From IMG/VR virus record IMGVR_UViG_3300027983_000063, positions 1-32,869 of that record: a DNA stretch of 32,869 nucleotides; one strand, written 5' to 3'. Source of the stretch: a virus. The notes under the pieces are model-generated. The model saw nothing but the letters and a program-made list of their open reading frames with translations. It searched no databases and had not been told where the DNA came from. Both the position numbers and the translations under genes were made by a program. Shown piece after piece: positions 1-6,366 of this stretch (position 1 is its first letter; each line of letters begins with the position of its first letter).

Positions 1-665
1 CATAAACAAAGTCTTCTTGTCTCTTGTTTACCAAGGACTTTCTTAATCCTGTTAACAACATATGGGATATCGTATGCTTCGCTGTTCCATCCACTCAACA
101 CATCAGCATCCTCTATAACATCCATGAACGCATTTAGCATTTCTCCCTCTGTGCCAAATAGCACCACATTGCCGACCTCGTCAGCAATAACCTGTGCTTC
201 ATCCCATGTAAGAGTTTCCGGCGGTATTGCGAGACATATTATTTCGTCTATCCATTGTAAGTGTATAGATATGGATGTAATATAGTTGTCTGCGTCACCG
301 GCCTGAGACCATCCTGTCTTTTTATCGAAGCTTGTTTCAATGTCGAAGAATGCTATGTTAAGAGCAGGTGCTTCGGCGTGGAGATAATTGTGTTCCAGAC
401 ATCTGAAGATAGGATCGATGTCCGATTCCCAGCGTTTGACATTATGTGATAATGTCTTAACTAATTTCGTCTTCTCAGCAAAGGATCGTGGTTGTACTTT
501 CTTAACCACATCGCCATAGATAGATTTGTGCGACCCGCGAGGATCATTCATGAAGAAATGGTAATCAGGTGGATACTCTTTGTATACCCTCTTACCATTA
601 ATTCTTTCTACTATCCTGATTACTTCTGCGTCACCGCCTCTGCGGTAAAATGCGTCTATATAAAT
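1..665 (-). CDS. 43: DNA polymerase, family B (T4 gp43-like), N-terminal part, cut by window edge
   Basis: This is the 5' part of the replicative DNA polymerase; the gene runs off the left edge. The reverse-strand frame stays open from position 665. It shows the gp43 N-terminal domain (PDYHFFMNDPRGSHKSIYGD near residue 35), the exonuclease Exo I motif FFDIETSF and the Exo II motif SGWNSEAYDIPYVVNRI. The polymerase domain lies outside the window. The start is odd. In frame there is TAG, AAA, then ATT TAT ATA GAC, with a Shine-Dalgarno-like AAGGGG just upstream but no ATG, GTG or TTG before the internal Met in HFFMND, which is too far in. Either ATT at 665 is the start, or an ATG has become ATAG by a one-base insertion (ATG AAA ATT would give MKIYID). 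It is probably cotranscribed with the DsbA-like gene upstream. Confidence 0.93.
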   Translation of the reverse strand, partial: MYIDAFYRRGGDAEVIRIVERINGKRVYKEYPPDYHFFMNDPRGSHKSIYGDVVKKVQPRSFAEKTKLVKTLSHNVKRWESDIDPIFRCLEHNYLHAEAPALNIAFFDIETSFDKKTGWSQAGDADNYITSISIHLQWIDEIICLAIPPETLTWDEAQVIADEVGNVVLFGTEGEMLNAFMDVIEDADVLSGWNSEAYDIPYVVNRIKKVLGKQETRRLCL

Positions 666-685
666 TTTCTATCCCCTTAAATAAT

Positions 686-934
686 TCAACCTAACCCACC
701 AGCTTTGAATAGTTCTTCTAATTCTTCGAAGTCTTCGCGATGATCGTTCATCTTACCTTTCTGAACAAGCCGAATTAGTTTGGTTAGTTGGCCCGGTTTA
801 ACTTCCAACTCTTCTGCAATTGCTTTAACAGTTTCGCTAAGACCTTGTTTCAGGTCCTCGCATTCTTGCAATACAGCAACTCCGTCATTTACAAGACCTT
901 TTAGTCGTGCGACATTTTCTGGTGATAATTTCAT
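686..934 (-). CDS. dsbA: DsbA-like dsDNA-binding protein
   Basis: An 82-residue protein resembling T4 DsbA, a small double-stranded DNA-binding protein linked to late transcription. The shared part is the C-terminal half: AIAEELEVKPGQLTKLIRLV followed by an acidic helix (HREDFEELEELF), matching the T4 layout of a DELGV..KMFNRLLALYHKDNRDVFE segment. It is helical, with no Cys and no membrane segment. GGAGAG stands eight bases before the ATG, and a near-consensus sigma70 promoter lies 41 bases upstream, so early expression is likely. The polymerase gene follows directly. The family assignment is from remembered sequence similarity. Confidence 0.72.
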   Translation of the reverse strand: MKLSPENVARLKGLVNDGVAVLQECEDLKQGLSETVKAIAEELEVKPGQLTKLIRLVQKGKMNDHREDFEELEELFKAGGLG

Positions 935-974
935 AACTCTCCTGTGCTTTAGATACTTACTTAGCTATGTTGTT

Positions 975-1003
975 ATTATAGCAGTTCGATTTGCGAAAGT
1001 CAA
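975..1003 (-). promoter_or_regulatory. Sigma70-type early promoter for dsbA-like gene and DNA polymerase
   Basis: On the minus strand TTGACT and TATAAT are separated by 17 bases, with TGC before the -10 box (extended -10). It faces the DsbA-like gene and then the polymerase. Confidence 0.85.
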
Positions 1004-1016
1004 TTAGCCTGGAGTG

Positions 1017-1147
1017 TTATATGCCTCGCTCACATCCGACTAATTCATATCGTGCAGAAGCTTTATTAAATATCACTGACCCTTGTTTGGCCAGAGCAAA
1101 TGCAATACTCTCGGATTCGGCGCGCAGTTTATTATGTTCTCCTTCAT
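1017..1147 (-). pseudogene. Small unrecognised gene, one base out of frame near its start
   Basis: From the ATG at 1147 the frame closes after 24 codons. The overlapping frame reads on as a protein-like stretch containing AESESIAFALAKQGSVIFNK and SARYELVGCERGI, ending at TAA (1017-1019), but has no start of its own. Adding one A to the AA after the ATG joins them into a 43-residue protein beginning MKGEHNKLRAES. No family recognised. It lies between iscA and the dsbA promoter. It may be a real small gene with a sequence error, a decayed gene, or noncoding. Confidence 0.35.
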
Positions 1148-1186
1148 TTTATCCAGTTGAAGGAAAATACAACTTTTATTAGGCTT

Positions 1187-1513
1187 TTAGACCCGGAACG
1201 ACTCACCACAACCGCATTTGTCGCGTTCATTGGGGTTGTTGAAGCGAAATCCTTCGTTCAATCCCTCGCGGATGTAGTCCAGTTGCGTACCGTCGATATA
1301 GACCATGCTTTTCGGATCTACCAGTACCTTGACGCCGTGCTCTTCGAACACGACATCCTCGCCTAACATTTCGTCGACGTATTCGAGTGTGTAGGCCAGA
1401 CCGGAACAGCCGGTCGTCTTGACACCCAGACGCACGCCCAGGCCCTTGCCACGTTTGGTGAGGTAACGGTTGACATGCCGTGCTGCGGCTTCTGAGAGCG
1501 TCAACGTCGTCAT
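1187..1513 (-). CDS. iscA: IscA-type iron-sulfur cluster carrier
   Basis: A-type Fe-S carrier (HesB/IscA family), 108 residues, the usual length. It accepts clusters from a scaffold and passes them to target proteins in the cytoplasm. The three conserved cysteines are present: one in [10 protein letters not shown] (about residue 34) and the pair in the C-terminal DKCGCGESF. The start [13 protein letters not shown] at 1513 fits the family; an upstream in-frame ATG at 1552 would add 13 residues in another reading frame's territory. This stretch is visibly richer in G+C than its neighbours (many CGC and CTG codons on the coding strand), which suggests a recent arrival from a bacterial genome. 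An IscU gene lies just upstream; no IscS, HscA or HscB is seen in the window. Confidence 0.95.
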   Translation of the reverse strand: MTTLTLSEAAARHVNRYLTKRGKGLGVRLGVKTTGCSGLAYTLEYVDEMLGEDVVFEEHGVKVLVDPKSMVYIDGTQLDYIREGLNEGFRFNNPNERDKCGCGESFRV

Positions 1514-1625
1514 TTTAATGTTTCCATAAATTCGGCTAAGTCGCTTTCCCAAACCACTGTTAGTGTGTAACCCAGAGATTCCAGGTACGTGCCGGCTCTT
1601 CTGAGTTCTTTATTACAAATTTCAT
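1510..1625 (-). pseudogene. Remnant resembling the C-terminus of a Vsr/REase-fold endonuclease, one base out of frame
   Basis: A good ribosome site (AGGGAG) precedes an ATG at 1625, but that frame closes after 20 codons. The adjoining frame reads [20 protein letters not shown] then [11 protein letters not shown] and stops at a TGA overlapping the iscA start codon (ATGA). The LE..GY.l.VVWE.D pattern is that of the last strand and helix of Vsr-like and related REase-fold mobile endonucleases. Adding one A to the AAA after ATG gives a continuous 38-residue frame beginning [12 protein letters not shown]. It could be the tail left by a deleted endonuclease, with a late promoter box upstream. Family link is tentative. 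Confidence 0.4.
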
Positions 1626-1645
1626 TATATATTACTCCCTGTTAT

Positions 1646-1653
1646 TATTTATC
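1646..1653 (-). promoter_or_regulatory. T4-type late promoter box GATAAATA
   Basis: GATAAATA on the minus strand, upstream of the ribosome site AGGGAG and ATG at 1625. It could drive late transcription of the small remnant and iscA. Confidence 0.5.
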
Positions 1654-1703
1654 AAATAAACTTTAACAGGGGTAATGTAGTGGCTTTACACCCTATACCA
1701 GGA

Positions 1704-1738
1704 GCTGATTACAAATTATTTTTGTTTTTGTAATCAGC
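1704..1738. repeat. 12-bp perfect inverted repeat at the 3' end of iscU
   Basis: Arms GCTGATTACAAA (1704-1715) and its reverse complement (1727-1738) with an 11-base A/T loop. It covers the last codons of the restored iscU frame. There is no T-run after it on the minus strand, so it is more likely an mRNA 3'-end stem-loop than a strong terminator. Confidence 0.5.
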
Positions 1739-1764
1739 GATAGCAGCCTTTAGGCTATCTTCTG

Positions 1765-2094
1765 CTAGTATAGAGCAATGGATTTTACTGGCGGGAGAGC
1801 CAACTCCTCTGCAATTTCACTATTTTTAATTTTGCTGGCTTTATCAAGGGTTAGCCCCTTGACCATCTCGGTGACTAGGCTGCTTGCTGCAAGAGCGCTG
1901 CCACATCCGTATGTTTTAAAACGAGCTTCAGTGATGATCTGTGTAATAGGATCGACTTTGATACTGAGTTGTAAAACATCCCCGCAAGCCGGGGCTCCCA
2001 CAAGTCCCACTCCTACGTCGGGGTCATCTTTGGCAAATCTGCCAACGTTGCGTGGATTCTCAAAGTGATCCAAAACTTTATCTGAATATGCCAT
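1765..2094 (-). CDS. iscU: IscU-type iron-sulfur cluster scaffold, frameshifted near the C-terminus
   Basis: IscU assembles [2Fe-2S] clusters before handing them to carriers such as IscA. The start MAYSDKVLDHFENPRNVG, the cysteines in GAPACGDV and KTYGCGSA, and EELALPPVK are family hallmarks. As read the frame ends after 109 residues in LPPVKSIALY. The third ligand region is in the next frame: KIHCSILAEDSLKAAIADYK, ending at a TAA at 1709-1711. The switch is at GTAAAATCC: one more A restores 128 residues, the standard IscU length, with the conserved LPPVKIHCSILAE. A -1 slip on the AAA codon would give the same protein, so a sequence error, a mutation and ribosomal frameshifting are all possible. 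If the frame is truly closed, the third cluster cysteine is lost. Confidence 0.93.
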   Translation of the reverse strand: MAYSDKVLDHFENPRNVGRFAKDDPDVGVGLVGAPACGDVLQLSIKVDPITQIITEARFKTYGCGSALAASSLVTEMVKGLTLDKASKIKNSEIAEELALPPVKSIALY

Positions 2095-2116
2095 ATATAC
2101 CTCTGTTAATACTTAC

Positions 2117-2674
2117 CTAGTCGTCAGACTGTTCCGGTACGACCACCCAACCTAGTTTCAATAAATCTTCGCGTATCTCATCGGTGACAACAGCTTCATT
2201 CACATACTGTCGTGAAATTCCGCTAGCCGGATCGACGCTGGCAACCAATTCGTCATCTTCACGAATACCGGAGCAATACCAGTCAATATAGTCGCCTTCT
2301 TCACGCATGTCTGCAACTATGCCACCAGCACCTCGCCAAGAACAGGACCACCGTTGATCCTTAAGTATGGGCCAAACTTCATTTTTAGTAAATTCTCTGT
2401 TGCACATGGCGGCATATAGATTCTGTGCATAGCTAGTCTGTGCTTTCACTTTTTCCACAATCCACTCGGTTGATCGTAGATCATGCTCCATATTATCAAT
2501 CTTCCATTCAGCAGATGCTTCTCGAACCATCGCATCTGCATCCATTTTAGTATACATTTCGAGCATAGCAACCGTAACAGTATCTGTAATAGTTCCTGTC
2601 TTCTCTAATATATGCTTTATAGCAGAATCCCGTTGAAATGTGTTACGTTCTGGACTCTTAGATATTTTTGTCAT
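2117..2674 (-). CDS. Conserved phage protein of unknown function (SCSWR..GGIVADMR)
   Basis: 185 residues, soluble, no signal or membrane segment. The N-terminal half is helical and charged. The C-terminal half has a compact conserved-looking block, RWSCSWRGAGGIVADMR then GDYIDWYCSGI, and ends with EIREDLLKLGWVVVPE. The W/C-rich block with CSWR and DWYCSG resembles a motif I remember from uncharacterised proteins of other large phages. The two cysteines could pair or bind metal, but nothing proves this. The gene ends 22 bases before iscU and starts one base after the ART-like gene ends, so all are probably cotranscribed. Confidence 0.85.
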   Translation of the reverse strand: MTKISKSPERNTFQRDSAIKHILEKTGTITDTVTVAMLEMYTKMDADAMVREASAEWKIDNMEHDLRSTEWIVEKVKAQTSYAQNLYAAMCNREFTKNEVWPILKDQRWSCSWRGAGGIVADMREEGDYIDWYCSGIREDDELVASVDPASGISRQYVNEAVVTDEIREDLLKLGWVVVPEQSDD

Positions 2675-2675
2675 T

Positions 2676-3137
2676 TTAATCTTTCAGTAATTTTACATAT
2701 TTGATCGCGTCGGCATAATCGGACTCATCCATTAGATAGTCAAACTTACCTGCTAATACACCAGACAAAGTCTTTGGGTTGTCCAGGATATATCTAGCTC
2801 TAGCATGCCACGGTAGATGCACTGCAATGAATTGTGATGGCAGCACTTCGTCCTGGATAACAAACGGTGCATCCCAGTTTTTCTCAGGCACCTGAAATTC
2901 GATTGTGGGTATTTTCGTTGCGGAGCCGTAAAAGGGCTCCTCACCAGCCCATATAGCGCGCGGGCCTTCGATGCCCCTGGCTCTGGATAGTTGGATGCCT
3001 TCTCTTGCAACTTGATCAATCATGTCTCTGCTTGTTTGATGGTAAAGACGGACGTGACCTGGCTTTATTGGAGATGTGCCAGGCAGCGGTGGCAGGTCAG
3101 AGACAATTCCTCGCGTGATAACTTCATTTATCTTCAT
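2676..3137 (-). CDS. ADP-ribosyltransferase-like protein with MKINEV leader
   Basis: 153 residues. After a short leader (MKINEVITRG) comes RLYHQTSRDMIDQVAREGI, the H.TS...i...GI opening seen in several ADP-ribosyltransferase-fold families (DarT, KptA and relatives). RAIWAGEEPFYG and DEVLPSQFIAVHLPWHARAR follow, giving a candidate E or D late in the fold. The fold assignment is an inference from this pattern; I cannot place it in a named family or prove activity. The leader matches those of other genes here (4300, 7630, 28928, 31112, 31491, 31786). T4 packages an ADP-ribosyltransferase (Alt) in its head with an N-terminal targeting peptide, which makes a packaged role worth testing. The start codon overlaps the upstream stop (TAATG), so translation is coupled. 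Confidence 0.8.
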   Translation of the reverse strand: MKINEVITRGIVSDLPPLPGTSPIKPGHVRLYHQTSRDMIDQVAREGIQLSRARGIEGPRAIWAGEEPFYGSATKIPTIEFQVPEKNWDAPFVIQDEVLPSQFIAVHLPWHARARYILDNPKTLSGVLAGKFDYLMDESDYADAIKYVKLLKD

Positions 3138-4300
3138 TATCTTCTTCCGAATGCATTACCAGATATTGGGTCATTAGTCCCTCTATACATTCTCGGATCA
3201 TATCCATGTATTGGTGATAGCAACCCTATCTGTTGCTTGTAATCCGGTTCATCACCTGTGAATCTGTACATTTGATCTGGCATAACTCTCTTAAACCATT
3301 CGACAATAAGTGGCCTGACATCCATGTCTGGATTCGAATCCTCTAATGACAATAGTTGGTCATTAAATTCATCGTCCTCTATAATCTCCTGAATGTAGAT
3401 AGGAGCAATGGCAGCAGGAATAGGCTTCATCATTAGTTCTTTAACTAAGTCGAAATCTTTGTGGGAAATTGGCAATTTATGTACTGCTTCTGAAATTTGT
3501 TTATTCTTGACTGGTTTAGTTATCAGAAATGTCCCGGACTGTTCATCTGCATCCCACTTCGGCAATAATCTGGAAATCATATGTCTGTACAATTTTTTTC
3601 TACTGGGCTCATTTGCTGAAAAAGATAATCCAGTAACATTAGGATAATGGTGTAGAAAATTCTTCATAATATCAACCACGGTGGAAAATACTGTAGACGA
3701 ATTTCCTGTTCCTGTTACTCCGAAAACACCATATGGTGCACCTCGACGATTGGTATAACTTTCTGGCTTTACACGAAATTCCATTTCCCAAAAAGTCGGA
3801 TCATTAGAATGTGCATGACCGGAAAACTGATATTCTATTTTGTCGATTCGGAATTTTGCAATAACTTCATTATCTGAAGTGTATTCCCATTCCCACTGGT
3901 TGCCACCTTGAAACAATTCTGTTAAGGATTTTGTGGGCCTATATCCGTATCTAACTGCACCGTACTCTAAGTCTTTCTTGTCGGCAGCGTGTGATGCTCG
4001 CCTCATATTAGAGTATGGCCCAGCTACCTTGTACCCTGTGCGTTTATCATATACTTCGTATTTCTCTGAAACTTCTTCTGCAACTGCATGAAATCTTGGA
4101 AGTTTACCCTTTAGTTCAAGGTAGTCATCGCGGAGTCTTGATTTTAGAAATTCTCTACCAGCAGCGCTCGTAGCCGGGCTCATGATTTTATCTACGTAAG
4201 AATCCATACGTTGTTGCAAGAGACCTATTTTACGGGCATCGCCTGGTGGCAGACTTCTGTCACTTGTGCCTTTCGGCAATAATATTTCTAAAATTTTCAT
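3137..4300 (-). CDS. Large phage protein with MKILEIL leader, several internal domains
   Basis: 387 residues from ATG 4300; an in-frame ATG at 4369 lies upstream of the late promoter and is unlikely. The leader MKILEILLPKG is followed by a helical part, a segment with YEVYDKRTGYKVAGPYS, then KSLTELFQGG, itself leader-like, and a beta-rich part. The section around GVFGVTGTGNSSTVFSTVVD, with FSANEPSRKKLYRHMISR, recalls acetyltransferase-like (GNAT) folds in which SR.KLY closes the domain; this is tentative. The C-terminal 110 residues are acidic. The late promoter box ends five bases before the ATG and there is no Shine-Dalgarno, so the message may be leaderless. The internal second leader-like motif suggests a protein cut into parts during head maturation. 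Confidence 0.83.
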   Translation of the reverse strand: MKILEILLPKGTSDRSLPPGDARKIGLLQQRMDSYVDKIMSPATSAAGREFLKSRLRDDYLELKGKLPRFHAVAEEVSEKYEVYDKRTGYKVAGPYSNMRRASHAADKKDLEYGAVRYGYRPTKSLTELFQGGNQWEWEYTSDNEVIAKFRIDKIEYQFSGHAHSNDPTFWEMEFRVKPESYTNRRGAPYGVFGVTGTGNSSTVFSTVVDIMKNFLHHYPNVTGLSFSANEPSRKKLYRHMISRLLPKWDADEQSGTFLITKPVKNKQISEAVHKLPISHKDFDLVKELMMKPIPAAIAPIYIQEIIEDDEFNDQLLSLEDSNPDMDVRPLIVEWFKRVMPDQMYRFTGDEPDYKQQIGLLSPIHGYDPRMYRGTNDPISGNAFGRR

Positions 4301-4305
4301 ATATG

Positions 4306-4313
4306 TATTTATC
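4306..4313 (-). promoter_or_regulatory. T4-type late promoter box GATAAATA, five bases before an ATG
   Basis: GATAAATA is followed by CATAT and the ATG at 4300. In T4 the late start point lies about six bases past the box, which would put +1 on the A of the start codon. Confidence 0.7.
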
Positions 4314-4336
4314 GGAAAAATGATAATACATAAATG

Positions 4337-4359
4337 AATTAAGGGGACAAGCCCCTTAA
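4337..4359 (-). terminator. Stem-loop between the 4372-4731 gene and the MKILEIL gene
   Basis: ATTAAGGGG pairs with CCCCTTAAT around a five-base loop. On the minus strand it follows the stop of the phasin-like gene and precedes the late promoter at 4306-4313. The downstream sequence is T-rich but not a clean T-run. Confidence 0.6.
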
Positions 4360-4371
4360 TGTCACTCAATA

Positions 4372-4731
4372 TTAGATATTGAATTCTTTAGCTACGCTTG
4401 CTGGGATAAGATCCAAGTTATATTCTTTGGAAATCTTGGCAAGAGCCGGGAGCATGAATACTCCGCCTGGTAATGCCATAAGAGTTGCGAATCTGGCTGT
4501 TACGCCTAATTCTGCTGCTGCTTTATTAGCTGCTGCTATTTCATTCGCAGTTGCATCGCCAGAAGATGCCTTTTTATATGTATCCCACATATCGGTGCTT
4601 TTCTTTGTTTCTGCAAGTATAACTGTCTTTGATTTCTCAAATGCTGCTTTAAATTCTTCTTGTGTTTTTGGAAACATTGAAAAATATTCAGTTACCGATT
4701 TTGTAAAGTCTTGTTGTTGTGTTTTTGCCAT
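4372..4731 (-). CDS. Phasin-like / LETM1-like small protein
   Basis: 119 residues from ATG 4731, chosen because GGAGAAAA precedes it; the longer frame to 4785 adds an uncharacteristic 18 residues. The N-terminal half (MAKTQQQDFTKSVTEYF, then FEKSKTVILAETKKSTDMW) is amphipathic helix like phasins, which coat polyhydroxyalkanoate granules. The C-terminal part PGGVFMLPALAKISKEYNLD followed by LIPASVAKEF resembles the LETM1 ribosome-binding domain's closing helices. Both likenesses are by eye. A late promoter box stands 78 bases upstream and a stem-loop follows. Function in a phage is unknown; it may bind a surface or act as a structural helper. Confidence 0.8.
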   Translation of the reverse strand: MAKTQQQDFTKSVTEYFSMFPKTQEEFKAAFEKSKTVILAETKKSTDMWDTYKKASSGDATANEIAAANKAAAELGVTARFATLMALPGGVFMLPALAKISKEYNLDLIPASVAKEFNI

Positions 4732-4808
4732 TTTAATTTTCTCCGTTAGTGCCATAATTGGCCACATGTTAAAACTGCCTCCCAATGAGCACAGTTTGCA
4801 TCACAATG

Positions 4809-4816
4809 TATTTATC
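4809..4816 (-). promoter_or_regulatory. T4-type late promoter box GATAAATA
   Basis: GATAAATA on the minus strand, 78 bases upstream of the phasin-like gene start, leaving a normal leader with a GGAG ribosome site. Confidence 0.6.
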
Positions 4817-4880
4817 TGACGCATGCTGCATTGCAACATATTTAGACAATTATTGCAAGGCAGATTTTAGTGGCTCCACT

Positions 4881-5414
4881 TTAAACTTTACGAATATTCC
4901 TGTACACGAGATTTTTGATTTCTTTACTCAGAGTAGACGGCATGCTTTCCATGAATTTATCTTTCGAACCCGTAGTTGCATATAAACGAGTTTTGGATGA
5001 AGATACACCACTTACATCTGATTCATGTAATGTTCTTCTGCCAGATGAAATAATACTTAGTTTAGAACCCCACTGTTTAGCATACGGAGTCATTCTTTCT
5101 CTGAAGTTTGCTATTCTATCGGATCCAACGACAAAATAAATGTCGTCGTATTTTTCACATAATAACTCTAGTGCCTGGAATGGTGTTTTTATTGATATTT
5201 CAGAGGACATATTTACACCCTTGAATGCAGCTTCGCACACACGCCGTTTAAAATTCCATTCTAGTGGATCCGTGCCAGCTTTTTGTATCTGCGATAGATA
5301 TATCATGTGGTCAGCAGATTTAATTTTTGCAATTTCCAAAACTTTAGAGACAAGTTTCTCGTGTCCCTTTGTCGGGGGATTCATTCTTCCAAAGGAAAAG
5401 ACTATGCTGCTCAT
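4881..5414 (-). CDS. Nucleotidylyltransferase (NMNAT/cytidylyltransferase-like)
   Basis: 177 residues of the HxGH nucleotidylyltransferase superfamily, which transfers AMP or CMP from a nucleoside triphosphate. FSFGRMNPPTKGHEKLV carries the T/HxGH signature (residues 15-18) and SGVSSSKTR the ISSTxxR-type motif near residue 138; FVVGSDR lies between. The best-known phage members act in NAD salvage (NMN adenylyltransferase), but the sequence does not fix the substrate. I take ATG 5414 rather than 5438, because the longer version would begin inside the promoter. The -10 box ends six bases before ATG 5414 and no Shine-Dalgarno is seen, so the early message may be leaderless. Confidence 0.9.
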   Translation of the reverse strand: MSSIVFSFGRMNPPTKGHEKLVSKVLEIAKIKSADHMIYLSQIQKAGTDPLEWNFKRRVCEAAFKGVNMSSEISIKTPFQALELLCEKYDDIYFVVGSDRIANFRERMTPYAKQWGSKLSIISSGRRTLHESDVSGVSSSKTRLYATTGSKDKFMESMPSTLSKEIKNLVYRNIRKV

Positions 5415-5420
5415 TGCTAT

Positions 5421-5448
5421 ATTATAGCAACTTCTCAATAATAGTCAA
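5421..5448 (-). promoter_or_regulatory. Sigma70-type promoter for the nucleotidylyltransferase
   Basis: TTGACT, 16 bases, TATAAT with TGC before the -10. Transcription should start at or next to the ATG at 5414. Confidence 0.8.
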
Positions 5449-5449
5449 A

Positions 5450-5758
5450 TTAGTCTTTTGACGATTTTTGAGGCTCGTCTTTATTTAAAGCTCGGGCCTG
5501 GGTCATCCGTGCATCATCTTTATTATCGAGTAATTTATTCACAGTCTGGTAACCTGTACCATAAGCAAGATACAGTGCAAACATTTCTACAGACATGGAT
5601 CCCATAAATGCAATTTTCCACATAAACACTGTGGCCCCGAATGCAACTAGCATAGCAATAATCCTGGAGTGTGAGTATTTTCCCGTGGCATTGTCTCTAC
5701 ATGCTTCTTTTATTATTGTAGAAAACGATACACCCATCCTTGCAATTGATTTAAACAT
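5450..5758 (-). CDS. Holin-like two-segment membrane protein
   Basis: 102 residues. After an N-terminal part with ACRDNATGKYSHSR come two hydrophobic stretches, IIAMLVAFGATVFMWKIAFM and VEMFALYLAYGTGYQTV, then a charged tail rich in D and K. Short length, paired membrane segments and a charged C-terminus suit a phage holin or similar inner-membrane protein. No endolysin gene is visible next to it, so the role is not certain. The early promoter for the nucleotidylyltransferase lies immediately before its stop codon. Upstream toward 5828 is an A/T-rich spacer and the tail-fibre terminator. Confidence 0.75.
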   Translation of the reverse strand: MFKSIARMGVSFSTIIKEACRDNATGKYSHSRIIAMLVAFGATVFMWKIAFMGSMSVEMFALYLAYGTGYQTVNKLLDNKDDARMTQARALNKDEPQKSSKD

Positions 5759-5827
5759 TCTGTGTCCTCGGTTAAGTATATTTATTTAAAATTAGGATAT
5801 TTTTAAGTGGGCATATTTTAGTCGTGG

Positions 5828-5851
5828 AAAAGCCCCACGGATGGGGCTTTT
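5828..5851. terminator. Rho-independent terminator (bidirectional shape)
   Basis: AAAAGCCCCA and TGGGGCTTTT pair around CGGA, with A and T runs on both flanks. On the minus strand it ends the tail-fibre unit. Confidence 0.88.
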
Positions 5852-5866
5852 ATTAATCAAATGCTA

Positions 5867-6252
5867 TTAAGCGATCTGGTATGTTACGATAACGCTGACC
5901 GAACGCAATACGTTACCAGTTGCAATATCATCCAATTGAGCCAACGATGTTGTTGTGTTTGCATATAGCAAATCACCAACTGCATATGAAGCTAATCCAG
6001 TACCGCCGTTGGCCAGAAGAATACCTGTTACCATTGTTGTTAGATTAACACCGCCAGCTGCAATTGCAGTACCAGTTGATGTTACTGGGCAAGTTAGGTC
6101 GGCGTTAGTTGTTACTGTACTTGCATTGCCAGTTGTCGAACCAGATGAACCAGCAATTGCTGCGTGACAGTTAATACAGCTAATGTACCGACACTTGTCA
6201 AACTAGATGCTGTTACGCCTTCTACCATTAAGATTCTTGCTGGTGTGCTCAT
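5867..6252 (-). pseudogene. Partial tail-fibre copy, one base out of frame
   Basis: It begins with the same MSTPARILMVEG as the full gene at 7427 but jumps straight to VTASSLTSVGTLAVLTVT, a part some 200 residues further into the full copy. There GCGGTGAC of the full gene is GCGTGAC here, and the frame breaks. One more G restores 128 residues: a shared middle with a 12-base in-frame deletion, then a unique C-terminus with LLANGGTGLASYAVGDLLYA and NVLRSVSVIVTYQIA, typical of fibre or tail-tip proteins. Its start overlaps the stop of the full gene (ATGA). It could be a second short fibre protein with a sequence error, or a recombination by-product. Confidence 0.7.
6093..6210. repeat. Direct repeat B, copy 1 (tail-fibre coding)
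   Basis: Nearly identical to 6730-6860 apart from a 12-base deletion and one missing G. It encodes the TSVGTLAVLTV...NASTVTTNADLT part of the fibre. Confidence 0.88.
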
Positions 6253-6366
6253 AATATTGCTATAACTCCATAATTTTCTATTAAGCCGTCAATTTCAAGT
6301 TCACCAGTCACTATATATTGGTGTCTCGTAGAAACAACAAATGTTTCTGCAGTGGATACTAAATCT
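6218..6366. repeat. Direct repeat A, copy 1 (fibre C-terminus plus next fibre N-terminus)
   Basis: Nearly identical to 7393-7537. It spans the last codons of the full fibre gene and the first codons of the following copy, differing by small indels (a 6-base deletion and a TA insertion in copy 2). Confidence 0.88.
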
